Both the position numbers and the translations under genes were made by a program. The notes beneath the pieces are model-generated. The model did not search any database and was not told the origin of the DNA. It worked only from the letters and a program-made list of their open reading frames with translations. Shown here one piece after another: positions 47,701 to 57,727 of a DNA stretch of 64,000 bases (position 1 is the stretch's first letter; each line of letters starts with the position of its first letter). Source of the DNA: Ulota crispa (lineage: Eukaryota; Streptophyta; Bryopsida; Orthotrichales; Orthotrichaceae); NCBI GenBank assembly GCA_963920765.1, contig OY987245.1, positions 9,936,727-10,000,726 of the forward strand, read 5' to 3'.

Positions 47701-48802
47701 GGAAGGTGGTCAGCAATGGGTATGTCTACCTTACATCATCTCGGTTTTTCAACAAGATTGAGATTACAGTACAGAGCATGAGATTGCCGAAGGATTTGCG
47801 TACCTGTAGGACCTGTGAAGTGCGCCAGTTGCCTGACAGAATCATGTTCAATCGAATCAGCAAAGAAAACCGTTTCAAAATTTCTTCGTTTTACAGTTTA
47901 GACAAATATTAGAATGTTTGTTAGACCACCGATACTATGATCTACTCCCTCTGTCCCTCTAAAAACGTTCAAAAAAAACTTCCTTGCAAAGGATTAGCCG
48001 TGTTTTTAAACTCTTTCGACTAGTGACACATGCATTTTAGAATCAATATATCATCTATCTTTGATGAAGCTGTTTGGACACCCAAATTCCATGCAAAAAA
48101 TATGATTATGTTTGTGCATGCTGTCAGATGATTTTAGAAATTAGTAGTTACAATGATACCTCATATGGGCAAAGCCAAGCTTGCTAGGAGAGGAATGCTC
48201 TCTAATCGCTTAACTTGCCCCATGAGATCATTGTACATGGCAAACTCTTTGAAATCGGCAAAAGGGAGCTTTTTAGTGGTACAAGGAATGTGTCTCATTT
48301 GGACCTTTTAAGAGGGACAGAGGGAGTAAAATAATGCGAGCTAAAGAGGATGTGAATACAAATGACGGAGTGTGAAGGAAATCAGAGGCTTACTCTGTAA
48401 CGAAGCCTAGTCGTTCTGCGAGTGGAACAATCCCGATCAAACTCAGAATGAACACCCACGACTGCATTCAAAGACACCGAATTTCAGAGTCAGGTGTAAG
48501 AACTTGCAGGTTTTGTATCTGGAAAAACTGCAGTGGCGAAGGTGGGGGGACGAATTAACTAGTGAGCGTACATTGTCGATGTGGAAATACTTGCTAAGCA
48601 GCGCCATAGGCACAGCTACAAGCAGCACATTCAACACCGTTCCAAGTAGCACATGGCTGCCGCTGTACACGAACTTCTGCCACACGCTCGGAAGACACAG
48701 CGTCGGTAGTGATGGAGCCAACCCCGCCATAATTGTCTTCTCATACGCTGCCTGGTTCCCGTTCTTCATCGCCATTGTTCCGAACAACTCCTGATCACAC
48801 AT
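38773..48802 (-). CDS. CAX: Vacuolar cation/proton exchanger, CAX family
   Basis: Coding exons in transcript order: 48802-48572, 48461-48394, 47832-47804, 46941-46535, 43351-43220, 42720-42604, 41992-41939, 40450-40334, 38883-38773. They join in frame to 421 aa, normal for plant CAX (about 440), and all introns are GT-AG. CAX proteins move Ca2+ and other divalent cations into the vacuole in exchange for H+. Visible features are multiple membrane segments, the first cation-selectivity repeat GNATEM at 119-124, the acidic linker [17 protein letters not shown] at 246-262, and the second repeat GNAAEH at 311-316. The residue before the first GNATEM is F where I recall C in many plant CAXs. The start ATG gives [15 protein letters not shown]; an acceptor three bases upstream of it implies an unseen 5'UTR exon. 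Introns hold at least seven transposons. Subclass (CAX2/5-like versus CAX1/3-like) is not settled. Confidence 0.93.
39061..39268. repeat. Short TIR element, TGCATGAC family, in CAX intron 8
   Basis: TGCATGACACGTATAACAAC at the left pairs with TTGGTTACAAGTGTCATGCA at the right. It shares ACAACTCCTGAATTTGAGC with the copy at 14716-14875 but is longer by an internal stretch. It lies in the last CAX intron. Confidence 0.65.
40015..40266. repeat. TIR element, CACCATATTAGG family (252 bp), in CAX intron 8
   Basis: CACCATATTAGGTAAATTGG at the left is matched by the inverted CCAATTTACCTAATATGGTG at the right. The interior (TTTGTACTCCACCTTAAACT and GGTATCAGATTCATTTTGAG) aligns with the copy at 49511-49774. 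It ends 68 bases downstream of exon 8 on the gene strand. Confidence 0.85.
40891..41798. repeat. TTAA-flanked long TIR element (908 bp), copy 3, in CAX intron 7
   Basis: It begins CCCCCAAAGGCCCAAGGAGC and ends AAGAATTTTAGGGG, with TTAA on both sides (40887-40890 and 41799-41802). The left sub-terminal CCCACTTTGGGCTTTATGAG echoes the hairpin seen at the same place in copies 2 and 4. It fills most of the intron between exons 41939-41992 and 40334-40450. Confidence 0.75.
43711..44143. repeat. TIR element, AAAGTTTTGAGCCC ends (433 bp), in CAX intron 4
   Basis: AAAGTTTTGAGCCCTCCAAG at the left pairs with CTTGGAGGGCTCAAAACTTT at the right: a perfect 20-bp match, extending to AGAGCCCCC with one difference. 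No other copy is seen in the window. The interior is AT-rich and non-coding. Confidence 0.8.
45089..45159. repeat. Miniature CCCCTC-ended TIR element (71 bp), in CAX intron 4
   Basis: CCCCTCATTGCC pairs with GGCAATGAGGGG. The flanks are TTAC on the left and TTAA on the right. It is close in length and terminal sequence to the element at 36691-36762, with a different centre. Confidence 0.6.
45791..46049. repeat. TIR element, TAATTTGGGAAAA family, in CAX intron 4
   Basis: The left end AACACAATAATTATTTGTTA then ATTTGGGAAA pairs loosely with TTTTCCCAAATTAATGAATA at the right. The centre has TGATGATGTCTTCAAGACCT, shared with the elements at 50770 and 51480. Confidence 0.55.
46255..46503. repeat. 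Dispersed GTAGAGCGATCCGCA repeat, reverse copy
   Basis: Reading leftwards from 46503, GTAGAGCGATCCGCATCCTA and GGTAAGGAAAAGTTGGCTAA match 52441-52495 and 52781-52830, where the same block is present twice. It lies just outside CAX exon 4. Confidence 0.6.
47065..47305. repeat. TTAA-flanked short TIR element (241 bp), in CAX intron 3
   Basis: It begins CCCCAGAGCGCCCCACGGGC and ends ATGGGCACTCAAGGA, with TTAA on both sides (47061-47064 and 47306-47309). It is reversed relative to the copies at 757 and 25078 (CATTATAATCTTTT here against AAAAGATTATAATGG there). Confidence 0.75.
47945..48326. repeat. Stowaway-like MITE (382 bp), in CAX intron 2
   Basis: CTCCCTCTGTCCCTCTAAAA at the left pairs with TTTTAAGAGGGACAGAGGGAG at the right, flanked by TA on both sides (47943-47944 and 48327-48328). 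CTCCCTC with a TA target is the Stowaway (Tc1/mariner-derived) signature. Its right boundary is 68 bases from exon 48394-48461. Confidence 0.85.
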
Positions 48803-48807
48803 AACCT

Positions 48808-50234
48808 GCACATACAAGACAAGCTTCAGTTATTCAACTCCTGCTAGTTTTGAACCTGAGCGAGATCGCAAAAGTGATAGTCTTGTTGCAAGCCCGCAAG
48901 CGTAATCTGCGAGTTCAAATCAAACCATCACCTGATGGACTTCGTGGCCAGGTCAGCAGTCTTCAAATCTCTGGAGTTAGAACATGCAGTGAAGCAGGTC
49001 GCTAGAGGAGTGATCGAAGCTGGAATGATCGATTGCATGAGCATTGAAGACATTAATACCCTCGTCAGTTACGTTCATCGATTACCCTTTTCCCCTACAA
49101 GATATTATTTCCAAAGCTTAAGTTTATACACGAAGATGTACACCTGAAACAAACAGCTAATTACAGTAACTTCGGAATTTTGGTTAATTTTCTACTCTTC
49201 GGACGCAATTCCTTCTTTCAGTTTGATGAGAAGGTTTGTGGAATGTACATGGCTACTTGAACATAAAAAAAACAGGAGATATTTTTACAGTGGCCGAGCC
49301 TTTCTGGGCATGGTAAGGATTTATCGCAAGGATAGTAAACGGTGTCACATTTGACTATGTAATTACAGACTTTTCTAAACCCTCAACTTTGGAGATCCCT
49401 CAATATTTTGCATATATGGGACATATATGAAATATATGATATGTCTGCTTGGTGTTTGCAAATGATTGCAATTACCTCCCGATGTTTCACAATTATCTCT
49501 CTATGTTTAACACCATATTCGCTAATTTGGGAAAAACAGGTGTCCCACTTTGTACTCCACCTTAAACTCAAAAAATTACCTTAAATCAGATCCAAAGGTA
49601 TTAGATTTAGTTTGAGTCACTAAGATATTTTCCCTCTCAAATTCTTCCTCTCAGATGAGGACACATGTACAACAAAAAACATTGAAGAAGGTTTTAGGTG
49701 GTCACCTAAAACTTTCACTTCAAAATTTGAAAGTCCCAAAATGTACCGTTTCTCCCAAATTAACAAATATGGTGTTGTTTGCAATTTCTTGAGAATCAAT
49801 TATAGATTTGAAGAGTCCTAATTCCTAAATTAGTTAACTGTGGCCATGGTTGTCACATTGGAGAAATTGTTCATTTGCTAGCTTGTCTGCCCAAAACGCC
49901 CAATTGAGCTCATTGTTGACTTTAAAAAATGATAGCTTAACTTGTACATGTTGGTTACACACATTGTTGCTAAAGCACAAAGTAAAAACACTAATTTAAA
50001 GACATGTCACGTAATAAAAATAAACGTAATAAAAATAAACGTAATAAAGATAAAAAAGAGTGATTTGATTCTTCCCTTTAGGTCAAATGCAGCATTAAAC
50101 GGACATTGAACGAACATGTCTGCCTGTCTGCTCATACACCTATCTTATTCATTGGCCAAAACTTGCCCAAAGTAACAACCATGACTGTGATATAGTAATT
50201 CAGTAAGTGAAGTTTTGGTTGTTCCAGCCACTAA
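48808..50234. other. CAX upstream region
   Basis: The CAX 5'UTR exon and promoter should lie here or further right, but no donor could be chosen with confidence. A MITE occupies 49511-49774. A 15-bp unit CGTAATAAAAATAAA is repeated three times at about 50010-50055. Confidence 0.4.
49511..49774. repeat. TIR element, CACCATATTCG family (264 bp)
   Basis: CACCATATTCGCTAATTTGG at the left is matched by CCAAATTAACAAATATGGTG at the right, and AA/TT extends the match by two bases. The interior aligns with 40015-40266 (CCCACTTTGTACTCCACCTT). The right half has GTTTTAGGTGGTCACCTAAAAC, a local palindrome. Confidence 0.85.
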
Positions 50235-50740
50235 TTAATCAAGGTGTGGTTACGTCGAAGTTGCAGGAGGGGTGAGCAGGAGGGGTGAGCAGGAGGAAGT
50301 ATCTAGGAAACGGAGCTGATGGATCCTGGATGTCGTGGCGTATGTAGTGGCAATTGGAATCATGGCAATGATTTTTGTGACGTCTGGAGAAGAGTCCCAC
50401 TCTGAGGTTAAAGGAAGCTTGCAAGCGGACATGGCATCGTCGATATCGATGTCGACACAGAGTGACGCAGATGCCGTAACTGCTGCATGTTACGTGCTCT
50501 CTGGGCCCTGGGGCGAGCACTTCATCAACTCGACCCAGTCGACAAGGAAAGAGGAAGTGGACGCCGACGTCCACATGCACCGCTGCCCATTCGGTTCCTC
50601 CGCAACAGAGATGCTTGCTGCTAATTTGTATTGCTTCGTATTCGAGGATGTCGACGTTCTCAGTACTACCTTTGTAGTTTGTACCCCACCGTTGTACTGG
50701 AAGTAGCACAGATGAGACCACTCCCCATCTTGCATGAAAC
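50235..50740. other. GC-richer island, open on both strands, unidentified
   Basis: This block is much less AT-rich than either flank. The minus strand is open from 50742 to 50239 (167 codons), and the plus strand has an ATG-started frame from about 50362 to 50706. Neither translation contains a domain I recognise. It could be a short gene, a decayed gene copy, or the CAX first exon. A short tandem repeat, GGAGGGGTGAGCA, lies at 50266-50297. Confidence 0.35.
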
Positions 50741-50769
50741 AACTCTCTAGTAAAACAGATGAACGCGTT

Positions 50770-51003
50770 ATTCGTTAAATTGGAAAAGGCTTGGGTTTTC
50801 TGAATTTTTCATTTTAAAGAGTTTTTAGGTGATTTAGAGGGAATGTTATGATGATTTCTTCAAGACCTTACATCAATGATGAAACACTTTACATGTTTTA
50901 TAAAAAAAAATTTCACTTCAAGTCACCAAAATATTTTCACAGTTGCAAAATTTAATATTCCCAAAATACGTTTTAGGAAAGTGCTTTTCCCCAATATAAT
51001 GAA
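50770..51003. repeat. TIR element, TTAAATTGG family, flanked by GAACGCGTT
   Basis: ATTCGTTAAATTGGAAAAGG pairs with CTTTTCCCCAATATAATGAA. GAACGCGTT stands on both sides (50761-50769 and 51004-51012). It can be read either as a 9-bp target duplication or, since AACGCGTT is its own inverse, as part of the terminal repeat. Confidence 0.6.
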
Positions 51004-51116
51004 GAACGCGTTGATGGCACTTGATGCAACATTTGCAGCTTCAATCTCCATTCGGCTCAGTTACCAGCGCGGGTACTATGTACTCTGAAGTCTGAACATG
51101 CCATCTTTAACTAGTT

Positions 51117-51635
51117 AACACTATATTTGTTAATTTGGAAAAAAAAAAAGTCTTTTCCAAGGATAAGCACCATGTTAAGTAAATTGGGAAAAAAAAAACT
51201 TCGAGACTTTTTCTATTTCTGTCATTATGGAAAATTTAGCATATTATTTACAAAAAAAAGCGTGCACTTTCTTGTACAATAGTGAAGTCTTAGACTCTCA
51301 ATGATTGCCTCCAAGAAATTCAAAAAATTACAACTTTGAGCTATAGCTATACCTACATTTATTATATGTAAGATTAAGGTGGAGTACAAAATGATCCATC
51401 CATTTTTCCCAATTTACCTATAAATTAAGTACCATACCTAATGTTGCATTTGTGAGAATGTTTTTGTGATTAGAAGTGAGTTTCTTCATAATTCCTTCAG
51501 TGTATTTCATCATTGATGTAAGGTCTTGAAAAAATCATCATAAAATTCTTTCTAAATCACCAAAAATCTCTGAAAAACATAAAAGTCAAAAGTCCTAAAA
51601 TGGTGATTTATTCCCAAATTAAAAAATATCACATT
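51117..51635. repeat. TIR element with a second related element nested inside
   Basis: The outer ends are AACACTATATTTGTTAATTT and CCCAAATTAAAAAATATCAC. A second start, CACCATGTTAAGTAAATTGG, lies at 51168, and a matching end, CCCAATTTACCTATAAATTA, near 51410-51430. The family is the CACCATATT group. The outer element's centre, AAGGTCTTGAAAAAATCATC, matches those at 45900 and 50850. Confidence 0.6.
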
Positions 51636-52385
51636 AGTTAATTTGCAATAAATTAAGAGGCTCAAGAAAACTAGGGGTACACATGAAATTCTCAAAGATA
51701 ATCAAGGGTATAATTGATATTCTTACACAAACTAAGGATGTTTTTTATATTTAAAAAAATATAGAGATATATTTGATAGTTTGAAAAAATCGAAAGACAT
51801 TTATAATTTTATATTGTATTAGTCATGAATATTGAATACTATTGGTGGAACTGGAACATACAACGACATTTTAAACTCTTATCCAAAAAGTCTAGGAGCG
51901 TTTCAATCATCCGACAACAAGTCCTTAGTATCTAGGAAATGCCACTTAAATCTACTTAGTGTTATTGCAAATTGCAAATTGCAAATGAGCTTTTGTTACA
52001 AAAGGCGAGAGAATACAACAGCTGCTTCTTGGGTACTTCACATTTAGAGACCAGCAGTGGAGACAAAGTATATGTCGGACATATCTAGGAAAATTGTCAA
52101 AAGCTTACCAACACACACCTCTTCAATAAAACAAAAGGCTGGGGTTCAAATCATCACTATTAGTTAGAAAGCATCTCCTCCTTCACAGCAATGCAGTTGC
52201 TACTTGCAAGGAGCCAAGGAGGCAAGGACCACAAGAGTTCCGTGACCAGAGGCACAGGCTGTACCTCACGTACACTGCTCTATTGTACAGCCATGCACTG
52301 AAGTACAACACTTTCAGTACCTCCTGCTACTTAATGGTACCTTTTGTGTGAGAGACGCAAACTATGAGGTTTTCAGAGTTTTCGA
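51636..52385. other. Spacer
   Basis: AT-rich to about 52050, then moderately GC-richer to 52350. No gene was recognised. A GGGTTCAAATC string at about 52142 resembles a tRNA B-box but no cloverleaf could be drawn around it. Confidence 0.35.
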
Positions 52386-54655
52386 AGAGCATCTCCACCC
52401 TCACTCAGGGTCCTTTTTTTTGTTTTGGTCAGGTACTCAGGGTAGAGCGAGATCCGCACCCCAGAATGCAAGCAGGTAAGGAAAAATTGGTTAAAACTGG
52501 AAATAATGAATGATGTGCACAAGTTCATTCAAAAAACAACGAATAAATCTACTAACTGGGTGTTTGTTTGCTCAAGAAGGTATATGGTAATTTCATCCAC
52601 TTTTTCACTTGAATTTCTTATTGTAATGATATACATACGCAATTTGAGGTAAGATTTTGGCAAAAATTGGTTAGAAAAAAGAACCATGCCCTCACTCACC
52701 AAATTTGAAACGTTAAGAATTAACATCTATAATTGAAGAGCCTTTCTACTGGTTTTTTTTTTTTTTTTTCATTTACTAGGGTAGAGTGATCCAGCAACCA
52801 AGAATGCAAGTTAGTAAGGAAAAAATGGACAGAATTGGATGGAATCGTCGACATGTGCACATTCATCCATAAACTAAACAAATATTAGTAAATTTCATCT
52901 AAAATTTGGCAAATTTAGTGTTGGTTTGGGGAGGGATTTGGCAATTTTGCCCATTTTCCATAGTATTTTTTCAAGGCATTACGGTATCTAGTGACAATTT
53001 GAGGTAAAATTTACTAGGCAAATTTTGCCAAAAAAAAATCATGATAGAGCTCATTAAATTTAGGATGAACAATGTTTTCAAGGGCCATTCCTTGACACGC
53101 TACAGTTGAGTGTCGTAAGGATTTTTTGTGGGGCCTAAAACACCTATCATCCAAGTATGGCAAGTGTCCCCTTTAACCCCTAAAGGCCCAAGTGGTCCCT
53201 TGGGGGCCAAGTGGGGTTTTGGGCATGTACCTACAGCTAAACTACTTTATGTGATTTTTTGAAACTTTTATGGAACACGGGAATTAGGGTTCGGGGAGAA
53301 ATTTTAGCTTCACAGGTAGAAATCCAGCACAACCGGATTTTCACTAACATGAAGTCATGGACTGGTCATTTTTTGTAAAGCTTTTGAATTTCTATTGTAA
53401 AATTACTATATTCAGATTTTTTTGGAAAATGGACCGGTTTTTTAGCCAACGGTTTCAAGTTTCAACCAGGTTTTTTGCAATTTCAACTGGCTGCCACTAC
53501 ACTAATTATTGGTTCTCCCCAAAACCTTTGACGAGAATTCAAAAATCTACGTGGGCATCTAATTCTTTCTTCATTTTGACATTTATTGAAGAAGTTATGC
53601 ATGCATGAATAACTGAAAAACAAGGGAGAAGCAAGCAGCCCAAAAAAAAAGTTTGCTTTTTTTTAAAATAAAAATTTGAAATTGGTTCTTTAGATTTTTA
53701 TATATGTGGGAAGCTTTGAATCATTCTATTCCAATTGATGAGATAAAAGTTATGAGAATTTTTAGTTTGCAGGTAGGTATGGGACTTTTAATCCTCCATT
53801 TCTTTTGCCCCTTGTAAAATTTGGTGCCTTATTTTTTTGAGTGGTTTGTGTATTTGTCTTTTGACTTTTTTTTCCCTAGTTGTAGTAGCCTAAGGCTCCT
53901 TGGTTATCACCATTTGGATCAAAGTAATTCAAATTTCTAAATTTTACATAAATCCTCCAATTTTGCCTAGTGTATATGCAAATTTCATGACCTTTAAGCA
54001 TTGCAAGATTTTACAAAGTACAAATCACACCTCCAATTCATTTGAAAATCCTTCCACACATACCTAACTTGGTCTTCTACATGGGAAAAAAATTCCCTTA
54101 GTTTTGCGTAAAGCAAATTTTTTGATATAGAAGTGGTAGAAAATGAAATGATTTTTTTCCCACAAGTACCTCTTGTAGTCTAGGGCAAGATCTTCCAATT
54201 GGATTTTGAAAAAAACCATTTTTCCTACCATTCTATTTGTTCCCCCAAAAGTGGCAGTTTTGAATGACTTTCACAGAAAAAAAGACTTGGACCTTTAGGG
54301 GTTAATGCATAAACAGGGAGGTGCTTGTAGAATATCAACACCCACTTACATGCAAAGGACTTTGACACTTGCCATACTTGGATGATAATTACTTTGAGCC
54401 TCTTAGAATATTCTCATGACACTCAACCTCAACATGTCAAGCAATGACGCTTGAAAACAACAATCATCCTAAATTTAGTGAGTCTTATCCTATACTCCAC
54501 TTCACCACTTGGTTATTGATCAATTGATTGTTTATGAGATACTCTTGATGAGCAAAGATGGGAGATAGGAATTTGAGAGTACTTCGAAAATAAATGTAAC
54601 TTTTTTTAGCGGGTCAAATTTGGTGAGTGAGAGTGGGCCGTGGGGATGCTTTAAG
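52386..54655. repeat. Composite foldback, GAGCATCTCCACC ends, with nested TTAA element
   Basis: GAGCATCTCCACCCTCACTC at the left has an inverted counterpart at the right: GTGAGTGAGAGTGGGCCGTG followed by GGGATGCTTT. Inner arms also pair: AAATTTAGGATGAAC to TGGCAAGTGTCCC (about 53056-53170) against GACACTTGCCATACTTGGAT to CATCCTAAATTTAGTGAG (about 54364-54482). On the left a block of about 300 bp is tandemly repeated (52437 and 52783, GTAGAGYGATCC). The TTAA element 53177-54301 is inserted between the arms. Confidence 0.6.
53177..54301. repeat. TTAA-flanked long TIR element (1125 bp), copy 4
   Basis: It begins CCCCTAAAGGCCCAAGTGGT and ends GACTTGGACCTTTAGGGG, with TTAA on both sides (53173-53176 and 54302-54305). 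It shares its left hairpin and right sub-terminal GGCAGTTTTGAATG with copy 2. The interior is somewhat longer than in copies 1-3, and nothing in it reads as a transposase. Confidence 0.8.
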
Positions 54656-57545
54656 TGTCTTGAATTGCTACCAATTCTTCTTAGTGCGCTTTGGGCTAAA
54701 CATGACCATTATGAAATTACTGTTTTATCTTAAACATGCATTATAACTTAGCGTCAACTTTGACAATTAATGATCATTGACCAAGAAACATTTCTTGTAC
54801 AGTGAATTTATTCTAATTAACCTGTGCTAATTTTGGACTATACAAAGTTTAGAAATATTAACCAACAAAAAAACTATTTAAAAACTATGTAAAACATCAA
54901 GAAATTTCCTTAATGGTTTGCAAATATTACATGCAAAAAAATTAGATATTACTCATATTAGTGCAAAATATGGAGAGATCTATGTCCCTCAACATTGGAA
55001 GGTCTTTTGTTGTTTTGCAAATTTAATCTAAAATGGACCAAATAGTTTGAATTTAGTGAGATATGGCATTTTCTACTTCTTAATATGTCTTTTAATTTAG
55101 ATTTGTAGTATTCCATTCCCTTTATGAGAAAAAAAAGGCTGTCAAAGTGTGTTATTCTCCTTAACCCGTAAAGGACCAAAGAGCCCAATATGGCCAAATG
55201 GGGTTCTTGAAGGTGTAAAAGTAAACAAAAAAGGCATTGCATGCTCAACTTTTGGTTTACCACTTGAGTTCAAATGGAGCTAAAAGTCCAACAATACATT
55301 TAGATTGGCTTGTTGTTCCTTGAAGCCTCTAGATTTTGCACCCAAATATTGGAATTTACTATTTTTAATATTAAAACTATTAGTGGGAGTGTATATAGGC
55401 ATTGTACATGCATTGTGGATGGAGGACTTTTGGATGGGATGGGTTGGAAACCCACACTCCCATGTAGAGGGGAGAAGGTTGGTGATGTGTCACTTTTTTT
55501 CCTCTTGATTGGGCAAGATTTTGTAACTCTAAAGTAGTGAACTAGCTAGATCCACTTACTTTGAATGACCATAAGTTTTGGAGTTTTTTCCCATTTGAGG
55601 AGTTTTTTTTTCCATCAAGTATAGCTAGACACAATCTCATGGGATCAACCATCAAGTAATTTCTTTTTTGGGAAAAAATCACATCAAAGTCCAAAATCCA
55701 TATTGGGAATTGCTACCCAGATTAACAAATATGAGATTAGCAACAGTGGGGATTTTGCAGATTTACTTAGATTTGAAATTGAACTAGCCTTAAAAAACTT
55801 AATTTATAATTGGGTATAGAATGACCAGTTTGGATTGCATGAATATTGGTCAACTTTCTAAAAATTGAGGGAATGCGCTGAAGGTTCCATATTGGAGGTA
55901 TACTAAATTTTCTTAGCAAGATGCTTAGGGGTCAATGTTATAAATGCTTAACCATGTTTGTTAAAAAGTTGAAACATGAATTTGAAATAGGTACAAGATC
56001 TAGTTGTGGAAGAACATAGGGAATGGTTGTTAAAAGCTAAAAAAACCCATCTTGTGAAGTATATTTTCATACATTCTTTCGAGGTTCCTATACAATTTGT
56101 TTCAACCCCTAAGTATGTGATTGGGAGTGGTTTGGTGGTTGATGTAGCCAAAAACATGTTTCTTGCACAAAAACACAATTGAGGGATTTTTTGCTACACA
56201 ATTGAACAAAAGCAGTAATATAATCTTGAAAGAGATTCAATTATCACTACAAGAAAAAAATGTCCTAATTTATTGATTCACAACAATTGTAAATATCCTA
56301 AATAATAATAAAATGATTTAATTACAATTATTTAGGATACGTGTAGTTGTTTAGGATCATTTGTTTATGACACATTTGCTTCTAGCGTATGAGTCAATCC
56401 CAAAAAATCTTTTGGATATAATAACGCACTCTCAAAATAATGATGATCTAAATCAAAATAATGATGATTTAAATTGACCAAATCATCACATAAGCAATTC
56501 AAAAGGAAGCAACAAGCCTTAAATCTAAAACTCTCCATGACTAAACCTTAATTACAATTTGTTTTTTTGGTAGAACATCAATGTAAGTTCAGAACACATC
56601 CAACAAATTTGTAAAAACTATAGTCAAAATTTAGAAACAAATTTTTTAAAGTAAAAAGGATTAGGCCAGAGCCCTTTTGGTTTGATGATCATAGAATAGA
56701 TGCTTTGAAGCTTCATGAATTGTAGCCGCTCAACTTACGTGTACAAAACTCAAGGTTGCCTATGCCACGTAACAATCTTTGATTGTGACGTGGACTTGTC
56801 CTAGAACAAATTTAATTAATAAATAACCTGATTTTAGAGTTCCTCCTAGAATTGAATTGCTTCTTGTTTAAATAACCAAACATCCACACTATAAGTAACT
56901 ACTTTGAACTCCATTCAAGTTGTCTTCAAAGATAATCAACCTTGCTTTTTGTTTGGCTAACATAGCATGAAAATGTGCACTTTGATCCAAATGGCCATTA
57001 AAAGTATTAACGTTAATATTAAAAGGAGTACATTTCCATTTATTTAGTTTGCACGTAGGAGTTAAAATGATACTAACAGGATTTTCTATTGAGAAGATTT
57101 TTTTGATGTGTTTCCTATAAGAAGCATTGGTGCAAAGAGTGGCTACTTAATATTTGCTACAAGAATCCATATCTACTAAACGGCTTTGTTTTCCTTTAAC
57201 TTTAGGAGTGTCATCAATAATATGTGTAGTCATAAGTTTTTGTTTCATTAGTTTAGATTTATTAACAACTAGTATACAAGCACATGCTTTGCATAAGTTG
57301 GACATGTATGGGTAATGCAACATTCAATTTTACAAAAAAACAACATCTCACAAATCAATTGGTCTAGAGTCTAGTCCTAATGTATTTTACAAAAAGTCAA
57401 TATCTCACAATTGGTTTAGAATTTAAGCTTGAAGCACCATCATTTTGGTTCTTTTTGGAGACCAAAAGTAGTAATTGTCCTCATCACAATACTACTCTTT
57501 TATACTTTACTAGGGGGCATTTGGCATTTTGTTAGTTTTGTAACA
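54656..57545. other. AT-rich repeat territory
   Basis: No gene is supported. It holds a lone long-family end (TTAACCCGTAAAGGACC at 55161) without a visible partner and a CACTA-like decayed element at about 56245-56393 (CACTACAAGAAAAAAATGTC at the left). A frame on the plus strand from about 55990 to 56182 ends VAKNMFLAQKHN but starts without an ATG and matches nothing I know. Confidence 0.4.
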
Positions 57546-57727
57546 CATGGTTGGAGTGTGTTTGGTGTTCTACATTTGAGGCATCCTTTATTGTTTCAAC
57601 TTCCACCAAAAAGTTCTAGGAGATTTTGGAAAAGAACATGGTTGGAGGGTGCTTGGTGTTTTGTATTTAGGGCATTTTTTATTACTTCAACTTCCACCAA
57701 GAAATTTTAGAAAGTTCTAGAAAAGGG
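57546..57727. repeat. Tandem duplication, ~92-bp unit
   Basis: ATGGTTGGAGTGTGTTTGGT to GGAAAAGAAC is followed directly by ATGGTTGGAGGGTGCTTGGT to AGAAAAGGG. Shared blocks include CAACTTCCACCAA and the TTCTAG segment. The two copies differ by about one base in ten. Confidence 0.75.

Noticed and set aside
50250-50706. Coding gene in the GC-richer island
   Set aside because: Frames on both strands are open, the longest plus-strand frame begins at GTG rather than ATG, and no protein family was recognised; kept only as an unidentified island.
52120-52190. tRNA or SINE
   Set aside because: A GGGTTCAAATC string resembles a B-box, but no A-box at the right distance and no cloverleaf could be formed.
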